Shown here: positions 5,725 to 5,887 of the stretch, piece by piece
Layout: every line of letters starts with the position of its first letter
How positions within the stretch are numbered: position 1 is the first letter of the stretch
DNA from: Bacteroidota bacterium
Lineage (GTDB): Bacteria; Bacteroidota; Bacteroidia; Flavobacteriales; Flavobacteriaceae
Direction of reading: 5' to 3'
Length of the DNA: 5,887 bases
Assembly: GCA_023386255.1 (NCBI GenBank)
Contig: JAEWKB010000196.1
Location: 1-5,887 of the forward strand
The notes under the pieces: model-generated
Seen by the model: only the letters and a program-made list of their open reading frames with translations
Databases searched by the model: none
Told to the model about the DNA's origin: nothing
Program-made: the position numbers and the translations under genes

Positions 5725-5887
5725 CTATAGCAAACCGTTGTATTTACGCACGAACCATTCGGCAGCAAGGGTAACGGTTAGTATAACTAAAAGCAAAATC
5801 CAGTCTATAAGCGGTGATCTTTTAGTAATCTCTTTCTGCACCTCTTTATAATCATCACTCTTTACCAGAAGGTCAACCATCTTATCC
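5725..5887 (-). CDS. C-terminal fragment of a membrane-anchored protein, possibly VWA/BatA-like
   Basis: A minus-strand frame enters from the right edge and ends at a TAG (5725-5727), giving 53 visible residues. It starts with a charged, soluble-looking stretch (DKMVDLLVKSDDYKEVQKE) and then has one strongly hydrophobic helix (LIDWILLLVILTVTLAAEW), finishing with a short basic tail (FVRKYNGLL). A final transmembrane helix followed by E-W-F-x-R-K is common at the end of large Bacteroidota membrane proteins with von Willebrand factor A or BatA-like domains. That identity is only an inference from the tail; the diagnostic domains lie outside the window. The short basic end suggests a cytoplasmic C-terminus. 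It precedes the lipoprotein gene on the same strand, with an 88-base gap containing that gene's putative promoter. Confidence 0.7.
   Translation of the reverse strand, partial: DKMVDLLVKSDDYKEVQKEITKRSPLIDWILLLVILTVTLAAEWFVRKYNGLL

Overview
The window looks like ordinary chromosomal DNA from a Bacteroidota bacterium, most probably a member of the Flavobacteriia. The base composition is AT-rich. Shine-Dalgarno sequences are absent or weak before the starts, which are preceded by A-rich stretches instead. Three intergenic sites match the Bacteroidota -7 box TAnnTTTG. The gene families also fit the phylum: an OmpA-like porin with a thrombospondin-type-3 linker, a META-domain lipoprotein, a DUF2461 protein and an S41 peptidase with a tricorn-like layout.

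Layout, left to right: (1) the last 35 codons of an unrecognised plus-strand gene (1-110); (2) a secreted S41-type peptidase with a PDZ-like segment (150-1346, +), probably with its own promoter; (3) an aldehyde dehydrogenase of the succinate-semialdehyde dehydrogenase Sad/YneI type (1347-2699, -), whose stop codon abuts that of the peptidase; (4) a divergent 99-base intergenic region with a promoter for (5) an OmpA-family outer-membrane protein (2799-4061, +), closed by a strong palindromic terminator; (6) a small cytosolic protein of unknown function (4128-4526, +); (7) a short symmetric hairpin between convergent genes; (8) a two-gene minus-strand unit, META-domain lipoprotein (5217-5636) followed by DUF2461 protein (4548-5216), with stop and start codons touching (TAAATG); (9) the last 53 codons of a minus-strand membrane protein ending in a single transmembrane helix (5725-5887).

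The genes do not form one pathway. Three full-length products are predicted to be exported (peptidase, OmpA-like protein, lipoprotein), and the ALDH, the 132-residue protein and the DUF2461 protein are predicted cytosolic. I found no CRISPR array, insertion sequence, tRNA, rRNA, phage gene, toxin-antitoxin pair or recognisable defence system. No stretch longer than 300 bases lacks a gene. The points most worth a second look are the conserved-looking 132-residue orphan, the coupled lipoprotein/DUF2461 pair, the zero-gap convergent stops at 1344-1349 and the promoter layout at the ALDH/ompA divergence; none of these amounts to a clear new system.
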